Shown here piece by piece: positions 51,086-61,426 of a stretch of DNA of 64,000 bases. The number at the start of each line of letters is the position of its first letter. Within the stretch, counting starts at the first letter, position 1. The position numbers and the translations under genes were made by a program. The notes beneath the pieces were generated by a model that was not told the DNA's origin, did no database searches, and saw only the letters and a list, made by a program, of their open reading frames with translations. Source of the DNA: Autumnicola musiva (lineage in GTDB: Bacteria; Bacteroidota; Bacteroidia; Flavobacteriales; Flavobacteriaceae); the NCBI RefSeq assembly GCF_031846585.1, contig NZ_JAVRHK010000001.1, forward strand, positions 62,001-126,000. The letters run 5' to 3'.

Positions 51086-54000
51086 CTAATTTCCAAAATT
51101 ATATCTTAAAGTTATACCTGAGCGGATCGTAGTTTGCGGAAATGCTGTAGACACTGCATATTCAGAAAAATTATGCTCATAATACAACAATGCGGTAAGG
51201 TTTCGGCTTATAGCATAATCTGCCGTAAAACCTATGGCCCATATATCCTGCCCCGCTACCACCTGGCTGTCTTCAAGATCCAGATACCTGATGATGGTCT
51301 TATTCTTCCGCAGCGAAAGATTCCCCTTAATATTGAGGTCACTGCTTATTATGCGGTTGCGCCCGCCGAATTTGGTAGCAATTTTCAAATCTCTTATGCG
51401 GTATCCCAGTCCCAGCGTATACTCATTCCCTTTTACCTCGGTTAGCAAATTATTATCAAAACTGAAGGAAAGTGCCCGGTCCTTTTGAATTTCAGCTAAA
51501 ACCTGGATGGCATCTTTGGTTTCCAAATCTATCCGCACCAATGGAGTAAACAATTCGGTAAGTACAACATTGGAAAATAGTACCGGATTTTTAAAATCTC
51601 CTGCCTGGTTGGTTTCCTCAATATTATCAGGATCATAATCCAGATTGGTTTGAAACTGGTTAACGGTGTAATCTGATTGATAACCATGGCTCATGGAGAA
51701 CCTTCTGAATTTTTCCCTGAACCAGCCAATCCTCATAAATCCGGTATATTTTATCGCCCAGTTTGGCAAAGGAAAACTTCTAAAGGCACTTAGTTTCACA
51801 TTACCGGCATCGGTACCCGAGTATGCCGCAAGAAAAGCAGGTAATAATACCGCCTGGTTCGTTTTACCTATTCCTACCGGATAGCCCTCATCATCTACAT
51901 CATTTGGGTCCAACCCTCTTTCCTGCGCAAGCCGTCTTGCAATCCTCAATCTGTTTTGTCTGAAGATTTCAAAATTTTCAGAAGACTGTTCATTGCTCTG
52001 GTTGAATGCTGTTCCTATCATTAAGGTGGAAATACTGAAGTTCCCGTAATTATAGGGGGTTAAAGGTTGATATTCCAATGAAAGAGGATCTACCTGATAG
52101 TTTTCTGTATAGGTTTCGGCATAGCTCCTTCTTGCACTAATATCTATAGTTAAATCGGGAATTGGCCGTATAGCCGACTGAATATTAAGCTCCTCACTTT
52201 CTACCGAAGAATACTGCTGATTAAAATCCTGAAATAAAGTTAGCCATCCCTTGCGCGCCGCCTCATATCTTATATCATCCTGCAGCCCAAAGGTAAAGCC
52301 CGTACTTGGCTGTAAGGTTCCCATAAAACCAATGCTTTGTATATATCCCGGGAGGAAAATCCCCTGATTTTCCCGGTAATTTACCTGGATAGATTTTATT
52401 GCCGTTGCAACAGATATAAAGGTGTTCCAGGTCTCGTAGCCTTTGGCATTCTCTACAGGTGCTGCGGGTTTTTCCAAACCCTCACCTCTTGAAGCACCGG
52501 GAGTGGGCACCCCCGCACTTCGTTCTTTTATACTTCGTTTGGGATTTGTTTTCTTCTTTTCTAAAAGCCCAGCATAATCATAAAGCTTCTGCATGTCCAG
52601 ATTGGCATTGAGTTGATGAGAATTTGAATTCTGCACACTGTTTCCAATATCAGGTATATCTTCCAGATCGTCATAAATCTCAGAACCTCGTTGCCACTGG
52701 AAGTCTCCGGTGTAGGTATAAGTGGCTTTTACAAAATTCAAAACAGGAATTTTCGCCAGTGGAATTTCATAATTTACCTGCAGGCTTTGATAATGCAGGT
52801 TTGGTTCTCCAACATTGAAGAAATTATCCCAAAGACCAATAGTGTTATCTGCAAAACCTTCTTCATCTATATAGTTTCTTATAATCCTGTTGTTGGAAGC
52901 ATTAAAACTGAAGCTTAAGGATTTTGTTAAATTATAATTGATCCCGTATTGCCAGTCAAAAAGATAATTGCGTTGGTAGAGTGTGGGGATTCCAATATCA
53001 TTGTCAGAAAGTTCCAGAGAGCGGAATTTCTGCTCGTTATATTGCCGGAAAATTGTTGAACTCGCATTAATATTTGTAGGCAGCAGATTAATATTAAAGT
53101 CTTTGATGGGGTTGAAATAATCACTACTGTCCAGGGCTGCAATATTCTTAAATGGCTCCACTACTTTGGGAACAAAATTATACTCATAGGTTCCTCCCAC
53201 TCTTACATTTTTATCTATGCCATCTTGTATCTCAAAATCCCGGTGATCAATCTGGTTATAAGACGTTGAGAAAGCAAAATTTTCTATATCGTAAGGCATA
53301 GGTTTGGCATCTCCCATACGTTCCTTTCTCAACCCGATTAAATTCACACTCTGCCTTTTAGTATAGCTTTGAGACTGCTCTTTCACCCTTTCTCTTTCTT
53401 CAGTATCTTCAATTGCAGAAAGTCTTGTGTCCAGCTCCAGGTCTAAGAATTCCTGGTCGTATTTTGGAGTGATTAGTTCTTCCCCCCTGCTGTAGTTAAA
53501 TGGAATCCTCACTCCCCAATCTACAGGCAAAACCTGGCCTAAATTTACATTAGTAACAACATCATACTGCTGTAAATCTTCACGGCTCCTTTGGTTTGGC
53601 CCTTGTTCTATAGAACCAAAACCAACAGTACTTCTTCTTCCTGTAGCAGAAACATTGGCAAAATCGGCAAAATTGGTATCCATATTTACTATGCCGGCCC
53701 AGCCTCCTTCATTATTTAAACCGGAAAGCCTTAATTCATTAAACCATACTTCTCCACAAAGATCCTGCACTCCTTCGGTACTTGTGCCGTTCTTTACACC
53801 CAGCATAAGCATGCGAATATTTCCAAAACTGGGGTTCCCCTTTATTCCAATGCGCAGTCTGCCCATTTCATAATCAGATTCGGCATCGGTTAACACAGCA
53901 TCTTCAGTAAAAAAATTAAGTTCACCTGTGCTTAAAGAAGGGTCTCCCAAAACTGCAGTTTTTACCTTTTGAAGTAGTTCCAGGGATAAATTCAGGCGGT

Positions 54001-57000
54001 TTACGTCCGGCCAGATTTCTTCTGCAGTAGCTGCATTGAACTGGGTGGGAGATAAAGGCACTTCAATTTGATAATAGTTTTCTTTAAAATCTGTTCCCAT
54101 CCTTATAAAAGCAACTAACTGCCCGTCTTTTAAAGGAATTTCACCCAGAAAAGATTCGGCATGAAGAAACATTTCCAGATTTTCATACTGCCGCATATCC
54201 AGTTGAAAGTTCTTGTAAACTGCGCGGGCATCCTGTGGTTCCAGATCACAAACTCTGATAAGAAGTGATTGTTCATTCTGGCGAATATTGGTATTCCCTT
54301 CATATAACTCTTCACGAAGAACACCGGGAGGTAATACATAAGGAATAGGCTCCCGGTTTTCATTTTCTTCAATATTTACCGCAGCTACTTCAAACAGTGT
54401 ATTGGAATTTTCGGGAATGGGGCTTTCGGTATTCAGGCTTTGAGTGTACCTTCGGTAGTCGCCTCTTACCAAGTCCATTGTTCCGAATCGTAAAAGAGTA
54501 GGATCTTCAAAACCTGTAAGGTACATGCGCATAAACCTGATGGACCGGAAGTCGGCTATTCCTCCCAAAGCAGTGGTTGGTTCATAAATAGGAATTTTGA
54601 ACTGCAACCATCTTACCGGAAGGTTTTGACCATTCCTGAGCGTGGTTGTAATCTCCCGCACATCGGTTATATACTGATTATTGGCTATTCCCATACCGGG
54701 AAAAAACGGAATTTCATACTCAAAATAGCTGTTAATTGTATTCATGGTGTTGTCCCGGTTAATATCCTCGGTGGTAGGAAGGGTAGTATTCCCCCTATTG
54801 GTGTTTCCTACATTGGTAGGGGAGTTACCCTCTGTATTATTGTAATTGAGATATCTTTCTACAATCCCGCCATTGGTATTTAGAAAATATTCGAAATTAT
54901 CTGCAGAAGGATCTTCTGAATCTGCAAACTGCGGAAAAAACTCAGCTTCGGCAGCATCAAGTAATCCGTCATACCCGGCATCCTGATTTATTCGCGCCTG
55001 GCCTTCAGAATCAAACGCATAAACCAGGGACTGATCTGCAGGGACTTTGGCAAAATTGGTTAATATAGCATTTTCTGCTCCGCCACCCTGGGAAAGGCCA
55101 TTTTCGTACTGTTTCCTTCCATCCTTCAGAACATCCTCAGATATATTCCCGAGGTTAAAGACAATTTTTCCACCGGAATCATTCCTGTTATCTTCATAGA
55201 TGTAGGGGTCCATCACCCAGAATTCTATAAACTCCACATTGGATTGTTCAAAATTGGTGGTATTGATGCCCCTCATTATACCTGCGAAATTCTGTTGTGG
55301 AGATGGCAAAATACCCGTTCCGGCTGCGGCAGGGTTGTAATTATATGAACCTCTTTGTTCCGGAAGATAAGAAACATCCATAGTATACAACACCTGTGGC
55401 TGCCCCTGCACCACATCGGTATTCGGAAAAATTTCACTTAGCGCTACCCGGCGGGTCCTGAAGTTGGAAAGTTCAGCATCTGTAATACCATCAGGCCTGC
55501 TGCTGGTATAAAAAATGGGATCTACCGTGTACCAGGACAATTTGGCTCTTTTGTATCCATACTCTATAGATCCGTTCGCCAATTCCCCACCAAAGCCCAG
55601 GGGTACACTGGAAAGCTCCCAGCTAAGAGGTGAATTAATATCTATAGAAGTTTGTGAAGCCTCAAAATCATCTACATAGGTGGTAACATCTCCTTCAAAA
55701 TCGCTTGCAGCAGGAGCACCGGGTAATAAATATGCAAATTCCCCCCGTACCGAAAGATTGGATTTAACATCGGTGTCTATATTGGGCAGCTTATTCACAA
55801 GCCGGGTGAAGAATGGAACTTCAGTCGCGTAATTAAGGTTTACACCAAAAATAGAATTATTGATAGGTTCATAACTATAACTAGATTTTTGGGTAAGTGG
55901 TTTTTCCTTTAAATTTAGAAATGTACCTCCCACAAGAAAATTTTCATTAATAAGGTGCTGCACATTAATACCTGTAAACCGCTTGGTTTGCTGCCCGAAT
56001 AATGCATTGGTTTCGGTATTTACCTGAATAGGAATATCTGAAGCCAACAGCGCTTCATCCAAAATCTGAACCCTGCCTAATTCATAATTCACCACATAAT
56101 CCACGCCTTCCTGAAGCACCCGGCCTCCGGCAGTAACCGTAACAGACCCCTGCGGCAGGTTAAAGCCAATAGGAATTCCCTCCACTTCACCGGAAGTATA
56201 CCTTCCCTTTAACTGGAACTTATTTTTATCGGCGTCCTCCTGTTCTGCCTGGGTTTTGGTGGTACGGTAAAGTGACCTGAATACATATTTTTCCTGATTC
56301 TCATTCCATGTGGAAGGAAGATCATAAAGCTCTGTCCCGCTGTTGGGAGTGACATCCAGTTTATTAAATAAATATTCACCAAAAGGTTCCACAGTGGTAA
56401 AAATCACGTTTCCATTTTCTGGATCTATGGTAATTCCCGGCACATAATCAAAGAAACCATCCCCTCCATTTATAGGATCACTATTGGTATTTAGTTTATC
56501 GAGGCGAAAAACCCGAAGCAATGGTGTTTCCTGAACATCTTCAGGCAAAGGCAGCGAGGCATCTGCCGCAGGTTTAATATAATTAAGCGGTTGCGGATCT
56601 GTATACAGAATATTCATTCTGAAATCTTCCCGTTCCAACTGATAGGCACCAAGGCTATAGATGTTTTTCATCATCAGGTCCCAGATAGGTTCATTCACAT
56701 TGGTAATGGTACTTTTTAACAGCTTCACCACCAGGTTTCGGTTAGATCGCGGATTGGCATCAGGATCATTGTTCACGCTTACATCTCCTGTTGCATTCAC
56801 CCCGTCATTGGCAAATTCTCCTACCTGGTAAACCTCTCCGTTTACGGTGAATTGAAATGCCACGGCCAAAACCTCATCATTGCTCAGGCGCTGGTTCAAG
56901 CTAATATACCCCAGCTGGGTATTCAGGGTAAATTCATTAGGTTGAAGCTGGCGTGCGTTTTCCAGCTTCACATAATCTGTTCCTTCAGAAACTGTCACTC

Positions 57001-58258
57001 CGCCAAATCCTCTGTCTACAGTAGCTACATCCCTTATTGCCGGGGTTAAAACAGATTGGGAAGTACCTGTTATTCCAAAAGGATTAAAATCGTTATTATC
57101 ATTATCAGGATATGCACCGGGCGGTAAATTAAAGAAGCCGGCAGGCGGTGATTCCACGCCGATATTCCCGGGTACATTAGTTTCTCCTATGTCCTGAATA
57201 CCCACAATATTACGTGTATCCTGCAAGTTTTGCACGTTATTGGTCCTGTTTGTCACCCATACCTGAATACGTTTAACCTGAATATTAGAATTGATAAAAG
57301 GATAATCTTCCAGGGCTTCGTTATAATGGTCCCGAAAGTAATGTGCAAGAAAAAAGTGCCGGTCCTGGTCGTAATCCAGGATAAAACGCTCAAAATCTTC
57401 AACCGTGGCACCACCTTCAACATTCACCGTACGACGTTCAGATTTTTGTTCAGAAAAAACGCCGGTTATGGTAGTTTTACCAAACTGCAGTTCGGTTTTA
57501 AAACCAAAAAGGCTTTGCGCGCCCTGTATTAATGCCGAATTGAGCGGCATGTTTACATTACCCACTTCAATTTTTCTAACAATATCATCTTCGGTAGGTG
57601 AATATTCCAGTTTTAACTGGTTCTGAAAATCGAAAGTAGATTCAGTATCATAATTTGCAGTTACAGCCAGTCTACTCCCAATGTTCCCCATCATGCTTAA
57701 GCTAATGCGTTGATCAAAATCAAAACTGAGGTTACTGCGGTTTCGGGGAGAAAATGCAGGATTATCCTGCCGGGTGTACAGCAATCCCAGATCCATTTCA
57801 ACTGTACCCTGCGGGACTATATTAATTTCGGTTCCCCCAAAAATACTCTCAAAGAAATTATTGTTTACATAGAAGTCGGGCAGGAGATCCCTCTGGATTT
57901 CTTCAGCTCCTTCTTTATTTCCGGCAAGGGCATCGTTCTTCAGCTTAAAATAATTCTGCATTTCCTCCTGAAGCACCAGGTCTTCATATTCTTCAGGAGT
58001 AAGAATAAGCGGGAGGGAAAAATTGATATCCCCCAGGGTGCGCCGGTAGATGTACCTGTCCAGCAGGGGATCATATTCGTATTTTGTGACAATACTCTCC
58101 GGATCGGGCAGGGAAATTTCCCCAAGCACATAACCGGTTTGAGTAGTATCCTGCGGGGTTTGCCCCTCTTCCTGGGCAGAGAGTTTAAAAGAAATTACTA
58201 ATAGCAACACTAAGGTAGACCATCCCGATGTTGGCATTTGCAAGTAATTGTTCTTCAA
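51086..58258 (-). CDS. sprA: SprA (Sov), type IX secretion outer membrane translocon
   Basis: 2390 aa, among the largest bacterial barrels: a 36-strand pore that exports cargo with a C-terminal sorting signal. A signal peptide (TLVLLLVISFKLSAQ) leads into the plug-like N-terminal region. The SprA-N signature is clear: EINIVPQGTVEMDLGLLYTRQDNPAFSPRNRSNLSFDFDQRISLSMMGNIG and KLEYSPTEDDIVRKIEVGNVNMPLNSALIQGAQSLFGFKTELQFG. A later extracellular part carries LCGEVWFNELRLSGLNNEGGWA. The C-terminus is barrel sequence ending in ITLRYNFGN. It is 5 bases after ruvA and shares its transcript. Confidence 0.96.
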   Translation of the reverse strand: MKNNYLQMPTSGWSTLVLLLVISFKLSAQEEGQTPQDTTQTGYVLGEISLPDPESIVTKYEYDPLLDRYIYRRTLGDINFSLPLILTPEEYEDLVLQEEMQNYFKLKNDALAGNKEGAEEIQRDLLPDFYVNNNFFESIFGGTEINIVPQGTVEMDLGLLYTRQDNPAFSPRNRSNLSFDFDQRISLSMMGNIGSRLAVTANYDTESTFDFQNQLKLEYSPTEDDIVRKIEVGNVNMPLNSALIQGAQSLFGFKTELQFGKTTITGVFSEQKSERRTVNVEGGATVEDFERFILDYDQDRHFFLAHYFRDHYNEALEDYPFINSNIQVKRIQVWVTNRTNNVQNLQDTRNIVGIQDIGETNVPGNIGVESPPAGFFNLPPGAYPDNDNNDFNPFGITGTSQSVLTPAIRDVATVDRGFGGVTVSEGTDYVKLENARQLQPNEFTLNTQLGYISLNQRLSNDEVLAVAFQFTVNGEVYQVGEFANDGVNATGDVSVNNDPDANPRSNRNLVVKLLKSTITNVNEPIWDLMMKNIYSLGAYQLEREDFRMNILYTDPQPLNYIKPAADASLPLPEDVQETPLLRVFRLDKLNTNSDPINGGDGFFDYVPGITIDPENGNVIFTTVEPFGEYLFNKLDVTPNSGTELYDLPSTWNENQEKYVFRSLYRTTKTQAEQEDADKNKFQLKGRYTSGEVEGIPIGFNLPQGSVTVTAGGRVLQEGVDYVVNYELGRVQILDEALLASDIPIQVNTETNALFGQQTKRFTGINVQHLINENFLVGGTFLNLKEKPLTQKSSYSYEPINNSIFGVNLNYATEVPFFTRLVNKLPNIDTDVKSNLSVRGEFAYLLPGAPAASDFEGDVTTYVDDFEASQTSIDINSPLSWELSSVPLGFGGELANGSIEYGYKRAKLSWYTVDPIFYTSSRPDGITDAELSNFRTRRVALSEIFPNTDVVQGQPQVLYTMDVSYLPEQRGSYNYNPAAAGTGILPSPQQNFAGIMRGINTTNFEQSNVEFIEFWVMDPYIYEDNRNDSGGKIVFNLGNISEDVLKDGRKQYENGLSQGGGAENAILTNFAKVPADQSLVYAFDSEGQARINQDAGYDGLLDAAEAEFFPQFADSEDPSADNFEYFLNTNGGIVERYLNYNNTEGNSPTNVGNTNRGNTTLPTTEDINRDNTMNTINSYFEYEIPFFPGMGIANNQYITDVREITTTLRNGQNLPVRWLQFKIPIYEPTTALGGIADFRSIRFMRMYLTGFEDPTLLRFGTMDLVRGDYRRYTQSLNTESPIPENSNTLFEVAAVNIEENENREPIPYVLPPGVLREELYEGNTNIRQNEQSLLIRVCDLEPQDARAVYKNFQLDMRQYENLEMFLHAESFLGEIPLKDGQLVAFIRMGTDFKENYYQIEVPLSPTQFNAATAEEIWPDVNRLNLSLELLQKVKTAVLGDPSLSTGELNFFTEDAVLTDAESDYEMGRLRIGIKGNPSFGNIRMLMLGVKNGTSTEGVQDLCGEVWFNELRLSGLNNEGGWAGIVNMDTNFADFANVSATGRRSTVGFGSIEQGPNQRSREDLQQYDVVTNVNLGQVLPVDWGVRIPFNYSRGEELITPKYDQEFLDLELDTRLSAIEDTEERERVKEQSQSYTKRQSVNLIGLRKERMGDAKPMPYDIENFAFSTSYNQIDHRDFEIQDGIDKNVRVGGTYEYNFVPKVVEPFKNIAALDSSDYFNPIKDFNINLLPTNINASSTIFRQYNEQKFRSLELSDNDIGIPTLYQRNYLFDWQYGINYNLTKSLSFSFNASNNRIIRNYIDEEGFADNTIGLWDNFFNVGEPNLHYQSLQVNYEIPLAKIPVLNFVKATYTYTGDFQWQRGSEIYDDLEDIPDIGNSVQNSNSHQLNANLDMQKLYDYAGLLEKKKTNPKRSIKERSAGVPTPGASRGEGLEKPAAPVENAKGYETWNTFISVATAIKSIQVNYRENQGIFLPGYIQSIGFMGTLQPSTGFTFGLQDDIRYEAARKGWLTLFQDFNQQYSSVESEELNIQSAIRPIPDLTIDISARRSYAETYTENYQVDPLSLEYQPLTPYNYGNFSISTLMIGTAFNQSNEQSSENFEIFRQNRLRIARRLAQERGLDPNDVDDEGYPVGIGKTNQAVLLPAFLAAYSGTDAGNVKLSAFRSFPLPNWAIKYTGFMRIGWFREKFRRFSMSHGYQSDYTVNQFQTNLDYDPDNIEETNQAGDFKNPVLFSNVVLTELFTPLVRIDLETKDAIQVLAEIQKDRALSFSFDNNLLTEVKGNEYTLGLGYRIRDLKIATKFGGRNRIISSDLNIKGNLSLRKNKTIIRYLDLEDSQVVAGQDIWAIGFTADYAISRNLTALLYYEHNFSEYAVSTAFPQTTIRSGITLRYNFGN

Positions 58259-58263
58259 AGTAA

Positions 58264-58845
58264 TTATAAATTTTTAAGCGCCTGTTTTATCAAAGACTCA
58301 ACGGTTGGGGCATGGCTTTCCTTCAAAATTTTATCAATGACTTTTTCAGCTTGTTTTCGGGCAAAACCAAGGGTTTCCAGTGCAGATAACGCTTCTTCCT
58401 TTACAGTATTGTCTGAAGAAGCAAAAACTTCATCTTCACCAAAAACTTTAAGAATTTTATCCTTTAAATCGAGAATTACGCGCTGGGCGGTTTTAGTTCC
58501 TATACCTTTAATACTTTGAATAGTTGCAGCATCCCCGGCTGCAATGGCTTCCTTAATTTGCCCGGGCTCTAAGGAAGAAAGCATAGTTCTGGCGGTGCTT
58601 GCCCCCACTCCGGATACCGAAATGAGCAACCTGAAGATCTCTCTCTCAGATTTTTCCTTAAAGCCGAAAAGAGTGTGGGAATCCTCTTTCACTTGTAAAT
58701 GAGTATACAGGCTCACAGCTTCATCTTGCGGAATTAACGAAAATGTATGCAGGGAGATATGGAGAAAATAACCAACACCGCCGCATTCTACAACGACATA
58801 TGTAGGGTTCTTTTCAACAAGCTTCCCTTTTAAATGGTGGATCAT
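58264..58845 (-). CDS. ruvA: Holliday junction branch migration protein RuvA
   Basis: 193 aa. Domain I is an OB fold (MIHHLKGKLVEKNPTYVVVECGGVGYFLHIS). The two helix-hairpin-helix motifs of domain II are FRLLISVSGVGASTARTMLSSL and IQSIKGIGTKTAQRVILDLKDKI. Domain III is the C-terminal three-helix bundle (NTVKEEALSALETLGFARKQAEKVIDKIL). It tetramerises on Holliday junctions and positions RuvB. It lies upstream of sprA. Confidence 0.97.
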   Translation of the reverse strand: MIHHLKGKLVEKNPTYVVVECGGVGYFLHISLHTFSLIPQDEAVSLYTHLQVKEDSHTLFGFKEKSEREIFRLLISVSGVGASTARTMLSSLEPGQIKEAIAAGDAATIQSIKGIGTKTAQRVILDLKDKILKVFGEDEVFASSDNTVKEEALSALETLGFARKQAEKVIDKILKESHAPTVESLIKQALKNL

Positions 58846-58869
58846 GCGTTAACAGAAAGTTAAAGATCC

Positions 58870-58898
58870 CAAATGTAGTAAAATAAAGCAAAGGCCAA
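58870..58898 (-). promoter_or_regulatory. Bacteroidota-type promoter of ruvA-sprA
   Basis: On the minus strand, TTG (58898-58896), an 18-base spacer and TACATTTG (58877-58870) match the family promoter consensus. The -7 box ends 24 bases before the ruvA ATG at 58845, in the gap after maeB. Confidence 0.65.
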
Positions 58899-58931
58899 TA
58901 CCGCATTTATGTTATTAAATGCCTCATATTG

Positions 58932-61223
58932 TTATTGTTTCTTTAGCTTCTTTTCCTTTTCCTGGGCATCTACCACAGCCACGGCAGACATATTTACCAT
59001 TTCTTCCACACTGGCTCCCAGCTGAAGTATATGTACCGGTCTTTTCATACCCATCATAATAGGCCCTATGGAATCTACATTATTAAGTTCTTTAATAAGT
59101 TTGTAAGTGCTGTTGGCGGAATCTAGATTAGGGTAAATCAGAGTATTTACTTTCTTTCCGGCCAGTTTTGAAAAAGGGAATTTTCCCTCCAGCATTTCTT
59201 TATTAAGGGCAAAATCTGTTTGTAATTCCCCATCCACATTTAATTCAGGATGAAAGCGATGCAGGTAAGTAACCGCTTCCTTCACCTTTTTCGCCCTCGG
59301 GTCTTTTGAAGAACCAAAATTAGCATAAGAAATCATGGCAATTACCGGATCCATACCAAACAATTGTACCGTTCGGGCAGTCATTTGGGCAATTTTAGCA
59401 AGATCTTTAGCTGAGGGATCTATATTAATGGAGGTATCACTTATAAAGATAGGGCCGCGGGAGGTATTCATAACGTTGGTAGCGGCCACCCTTGTTACTC
59501 CTTTTGCCATCCCTATAAGTTCCAGCATAGGCTTCACCACAGTTGGATATGCCCTGGAATAGCCTGAAAGTAAGGCATCGGCATCACCTTCATTTACCAT
59601 CATGGCAGCAAAATAGTTGCGTTCGCGCATCAGCTTTTCAGCATCGTAAAGCGTTATTCCATTCCTGCTCCTGGTTTTCCAGTAAACCTGTGCATAAGCT
59701 TTCCTGTGCTCTTCCTCCTCATCAGAAATGGGATCGATTATTTCAACATCGGATGCATCAAAATCTATCTCCTTCATTAATTCCTCAATCACTTCCCTTC
59801 TTCCCAGTAAAATTGGAGTTCCTATTCCTTCATCTTTAACGATTTGGGCAGCTTTAAGCACATCCAGGTGATCTGCTTCAGCATAAACAATTCGTTTCGG
59901 ATTTATTTTAGCACGGTTAATGAGCAAACGGGTAATTTTATTTTCGTTGCCCATGCGTTCCAGGAGTTCATCTTCATATTTTTGCCAATCCTGAATAGGC
60001 TGCCTGGCGACACCACTTTGCATCGCTGCCATGGCAACTGCCGGCGGCACCTTCGCAATTAAACGTGGATCGAACGGCTTCGGAATAATATAATCTGCCC
60101 CAAAATTAAGGCGGGTTTCCCCGTAAGCAATATTTACCTGTTCCGGCACAGCTTCCTTTGCCAGTTCGGCAAGGGCTTTTACCGCTGCCATTTTCATTTC
60201 CTCATTTATTTTTGTTCCACGCACGTCCAGTGCGCCACGGAAAATGAAAGGAAAACCAAGTACGTTATTTACCTGATTAGGATGGTCACTTCTTCCGGTA
60301 GCCATAATGATATCGTCCCGGGTATCCATAGCCAATTGGTAATCTATCTCGGGATTTGGATTGGCCATGGCAAAAACAATAGGTGTTTTGGCCATGCTTT
60401 TAAGCATATTAGGAGAAACAATATTCGCAATGGAAAGCCCTATAAATACATCGGCATCCTTCATGGCTTCCTCAAGGGTATCAATTTTCCTTTCAGTAGC
60501 GAATTCAATTTTCTCTTCAGAAATCCCCGGACGATCCTTGCGGATCACTCCTTTACTGTCCAGCATTACTATATTTTCAGCTTTGGCACCAAAAGATTTG
60601 TAAAGCTTGGTACAGGAAACGGCTGCAGCACCGGCGCCACTCACCACAATCTTTACATTTTCTATCTTCTTTTCAGCGAGTTCAAGGGCATTTAATAAGG
60701 CTGCCGCCGAGATAATTGCAGTCCCGTGCTGATCGTCATGCATTACCGGGATATCCAGTTCAGCCTTTAGGCGCTGCTCAATTTCAAAAGCTTCGGGCGC
60801 CTTAATATCTTCAAGGTTGATTCCGCCGAATGTAGGCGCAATATTTTTAACGGTTTCAATGAATTTGTCCACATCTTTAGTGTCCACTTCAATATCAAAA
60901 ACATCAATATCAGCAAATATTTTAAACAGCAGGCCTTTCCCCTCCATTACAGGTTTGGAAGCTTCCGGGCCAATATCGCCTAGCCCCAATACAGCAGTAC
61001 CATTAGAAATCACCGCTACCAGGTTTCCCTTAGTGGTATATTTGTAGGCATTGTCTTTATCTTTTTCAATTTCAAGGCAAGGTTCTGCCACGCCGGGGGA
61101 ATATGCCAGGGAAAGGTCCCTTTGGGTTGCATATTTCTTAGTGGGCACAACTTCAATTTTTCCCGGTTTTGGTTTTGCGTGATAAACCAGTGCTTCGCGT
61201 CTTTTCCTTGCTTTGTTATCCAT
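58932..61223 (-). CDS. maeB: NADP-dependent malic enzyme (MaeB type) with phosphotransacetylase-like domain
   Basis: 763 aa. The N-terminal malic enzyme (residues about 1-420) has YSPGVAEPCLEIEKDKDNAYKYTTKGNLVAVISNGTAVLGLGDIGP, PVMHDDQHGTAIISAAALLNAL (metal and substrate site) and the nucleotide-binding region IVVSGAGAAAVSCTKLY. The C-terminal PTA-like half (LLINRAKINPKRIVYAEADHLDVLKAAQIVKDEGIGTPILLGRRE onward) is regulatory rather than catalytic in studied homologues. It oxidatively decarboxylates malate to pyruvate, making NADPH. Precedes ruvA, the usual order. Confidence 0.95.
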   Translation of the reverse strand: MDNKARKRREALVYHAKPKPGKIEVVPTKKYATQRDLSLAYSPGVAEPCLEIEKDKDNAYKYTTKGNLVAVISNGTAVLGLGDIGPEASKPVMEGKGLLFKIFADIDVFDIEVDTKDVDKFIETVKNIAPTFGGINLEDIKAPEAFEIEQRLKAELDIPVMHDDQHGTAIISAAALLNALELAEKKIENVKIVVSGAGAAAVSCTKLYKSFGAKAENIVMLDSKGVIRKDRPGISEEKIEFATERKIDTLEEAMKDADVFIGLSIANIVSPNMLKSMAKTPIVFAMANPNPEIDYQLAMDTRDDIIMATGRSDHPNQVNNVLGFPFIFRGALDVRGTKINEEMKMAAVKALAELAKEAVPEQVNIAYGETRLNFGADYIIPKPFDPRLIAKVPPAVAMAAMQSGVARQPIQDWQKYEDELLERMGNENKITRLLINRAKINPKRIVYAEADHLDVLKAAQIVKDEGIGTPILLGRREVIEELMKEIDFDASDVEIIDPISDEEEEHRKAYAQVYWKTRSRNGITLYDAEKLMRERNYFAAMMVNEGDADALLSGYSRAYPTVVKPMLELIGMAKGVTRVAATNVMNTSRGPIFISDTSINIDPSAKDLAKIAQMTARTVQLFGMDPVIAMISYANFGSSKDPRAKKVKEAVTYLHRFHPELNVDGELQTDFALNKEMLEGKFPFSKLAGKKVNTLIYPNLDSANSTYKLIKELNNVDSIGPIMMGMKRPVHILQLGASVEEMVNMSAVAVVDAQEKEKKLKKQ

Positions 61224-61289
61224 GATATTTTTTTTACCTGATTTACAAAGTTAGGAAGCTTACCCACAATAACTAATTATATATTTTAA

Positions 61290-61370
61290 AATGTTTGTAA
61301 GATATTATCCTCTTCGGAAGAGAAGAAGGGATACAAAGATTTTGAAGGTGCCAACCATTTAGAAAACTAA
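61290..61370 (+). pseudogene. decayed 3' end of a TonB_C-like gene
   Basis: In one frame the sequence reads VCKILSSSEEKKGYKDFEGANHLEN and then stop (61368-61370), with a stop just upstream, so only a tail survives. TACAAAGATTTTGAAGG (61332-61348) recurs with one inserted A at 61859-61876 inside the 3' end of the intact neighbour, in the same reading frame (GYKDFEGANHLEN against SYKDFERNGKKQ). It is best read as the last codons of a lost paralogue. The rest of 61224-61426 shows nothing. Confidence 0.5.
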
Positions 61371-61426
61371 ATTGAATTACAGCAATTTATATGTACATAA
61401 AATAATGCTATTTTAGTGCTTAAACT

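Noticed and set aside
57710..58201. 163-codon plus-strand frame opposite sprA
   Set aside because: Antisense shadow of a very strong coding frame; no domain, no promoter and no neighbours on that strand.
41303..61413. Recurring TATTTTAG boxes upstream of coaX, tonB and the secreted TonB_C-like gene, considered as a variant promoter element
   Set aside because: The sequences are AT-rich, lack a consistent -33 box at the right distance, and three matches in AT-rich intergenic DNA are not convincing.
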